A stretch of 64,000 nt of DNA from Alkalimonas mucilaginosa (GTDB lineage Bacteria; Pseudomonadota; Gammaproteobacteria; Enterobacterales; Alteromonadaceae), in the NCBI RefSeq assembly GCF_036327005.1, contig NZ_JAUGZK010000001.1:186001-250000 (forward strand), read 5' to 3'. Both the position numbers and the translations under genes were made by a program. Positions 63,271 to 64,000 of this stretch are shown here, piece by piece. Within the stretch, counting starts at the first letter, position 1. Each line of letters begins with the position of its first letter. A model generated the notes under the pieces. That model was given only the letters and a program-made list of their open reading frames with translations, was not told where the DNA came from and did no database searches.

Positions 63271-64000
63271 ATGAACAAGCTTCTCTTTGTCAGCGCACTA
63301 TTCACTGCCGGTCTGGCTTTAACTGGTTGCAATCAGGCGCAGAGCAGTCCTAACAAGGCCTCGGCAGACGACATTGCCATTCCGGTGGAAGTCGCCATCA
63401 GCCGCCAGGGCGAAATCAGCAGCAGCTACCGCACCACCACGACCTTGGCGGCCACCGAAGAAGCGGATTTGATCAGCAAGGCCAGTGGTGTGATTGAAAA
63501 AATTCTGGTCGAAGAAGGCGATGCGGTAGAGGCCGGTCAGTTGCTGGCGGTGCTGGATAACGAGCGTCAGCGGCTGTTGCTGGCCAAAGAGCGGGCCGAG
63601 CTCAGCCGGCTGGAAGGCGAGTTGCAACGGATGAGCGAAATGCACCAACGCCAGCTGGTCAGCACCGAGGTGTACGACAAACTGCGCTGGCAGCTGGATG
63701 CCACCAAAGCAGCGGTCGATCTGGCCGAGCTGGCGCTGGCTGAAACTGAAATCCGTGCACCTTTTGCCGGGGTGATTTCGCGCCGTTATGCCAGAACCGG
63801 CCAGCTGATCAATCAGTTTACCGGCAAATCGCTGTTTCATCTGATTTCCAATCAACGGCTGGAAGCGGTGGTGCATTTGCCAGAGCAGCAGTTGGCACAG
63901 GCCAGAGTAGGCCAGGGCGTGTTGCTGCAGCTGGCTGGTCATGCACCACTGCGGGCCGAGCTGAATCGCATTGCTCCGGTGGTGGATGCGCAATCCGGCA
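63271..64000 (+). CDS. RND efflux periplasmic adaptor, lipoprotein (3' end outside window)
   Basis: 243 codons are visible with no stop. AAGGAAA precedes the ATG. The lipobox LTGC ends at Cys22. The biotinyl-lipoyl half (VEEGDAVEAGQLLAVLD), the coiled hairpin and the returning TEIRAPFAGVISRRYARTGQ are the membrane-fusion pattern. It belongs to a different subfamily from the adaptor at 30.4 kb. The pump is presumably just beyond the edge. Confidence 0.93.
   Translation, partial: MNKLLFVSALFTAGLALTGCNQAQSSPNKASADDIAIPVEVAISRQGEISSSYRTTTTLAATEEADLISKASGVIEKILVEEGDAVEAGQLLAVLDNERQRLLLAKERAELSRLEGELQRMSEMHQRQLVSTEVYDKLRWQLDATKAAVDLAELALAETEIRAPFAGVISRRYARTGQLINQFTGKSLFHLISNQRLEAVVHLPEQQLAQARVGQGVLLQLAGHAPLRAELNRIAPVVDAQSG

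Noticed and set aside
63319..63993. 224-codon minus-strand frame near the right edge
   Set aside because: Antisense to the truncated RND adaptor, whose sense frame has lipobox, lipoyl motifs and a ribosome site.
1..64000. tRNA, rRNA, CRISPR, prophage or insertion sequences
   Set aside because: No cloverleaf with a CCA end, no regularly spaced repeats, no transposase or integrase motifs were seen on reading both strands; a covariance or profile search could still find weak cases.

Overview
The window looks like chromosomal DNA of a marine or freshwater gammaproteobacterium of the Alteromonadales / Chromatiaceae-like group (Rheinheimera, Arsukibacterium or Alishewanella type). This is inferred from the intact miaB-phoH-ybeY-corC-lnt cluster in gammaproteobacterial order, an AceK and short-form malate synthase, a TonB receptor of the TIGR01782-like type, a CioAB oxidase and many c-di-GMP proteins. 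No rRNA, tRNA, CRISPR array, phage or insertion sequence was seen. Both strands are densely coded with short intergenic gaps.

Region by region. 1-10 kb: the tail of a zinc-ribbon protein, a Lon-family protease, a DUF389 membrane protein with what looks like a dead lipid-kinase domain, and the conserved miaB operon on the minus strand (tRNA thiomethylation, PhoH ATPase, YbeY RNase, CorC, apolipoprotein acyltransferase). 10-17.6 kb: a DMT exporter, a 1510-residue propeller/PAS/GGDEF/EAL sensor, a CbiB-like membrane protein, MTA/SAH nucleosidase and, just upstream of it, a 276-bp inverted-repeat element able to fold into a three-armed structure. 17.6-23.2 kb: pirin, a small outer-membrane barrel, an Ada-AlkA fusion coupled to Ogt, an AraC regulator and a degenerate GGDEF protein. 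23.2-29.2 kb: a TonB receptor, a purple-acid-like phosphatase and a MINPP-like histidine phosphatase preceded by three 11-bp-spaced PHO-type repeats, read here as a phosphate-starvation phytate/organophosphate scavenging locus. 29-36 kb: an EF-hand-like protein, an RND efflux pair, a CheY-like protein, a small YjfB-like protein and a DUF2726 protein.

36.5-44 kb: malate synthase, two orphan genes, a LysR regulator, and a GbsR-CioA-CioB operon whose promoter carries a perfect FNR box and a perfect 16-bp palindrome. 44-47.2 kb: the most interesting cluster, a sigma-54 activator with a pseudo-receiver domain lying between a two-BON-domain periplasmic protein and a DUF1328 membrane peptide, both with recognisable -24/-12 promoters. 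47.3-54 kb: DTW tRNA modifier, a porin with a PstS-like partner, AceK, GabD and a ParE-type toxin-antitoxin pair. 54-64 kb: SulP transporter with a universal stress protein, NhaC antiporter, OmpW, M14 carboxypeptidase, FMN reductase, a TPR protein, a DCC thiol oxidoreductase and the start of a second RND adaptor with its own sigma-54-type promoter.

All assignments come from reading motifs and context by eye; no database search was run.
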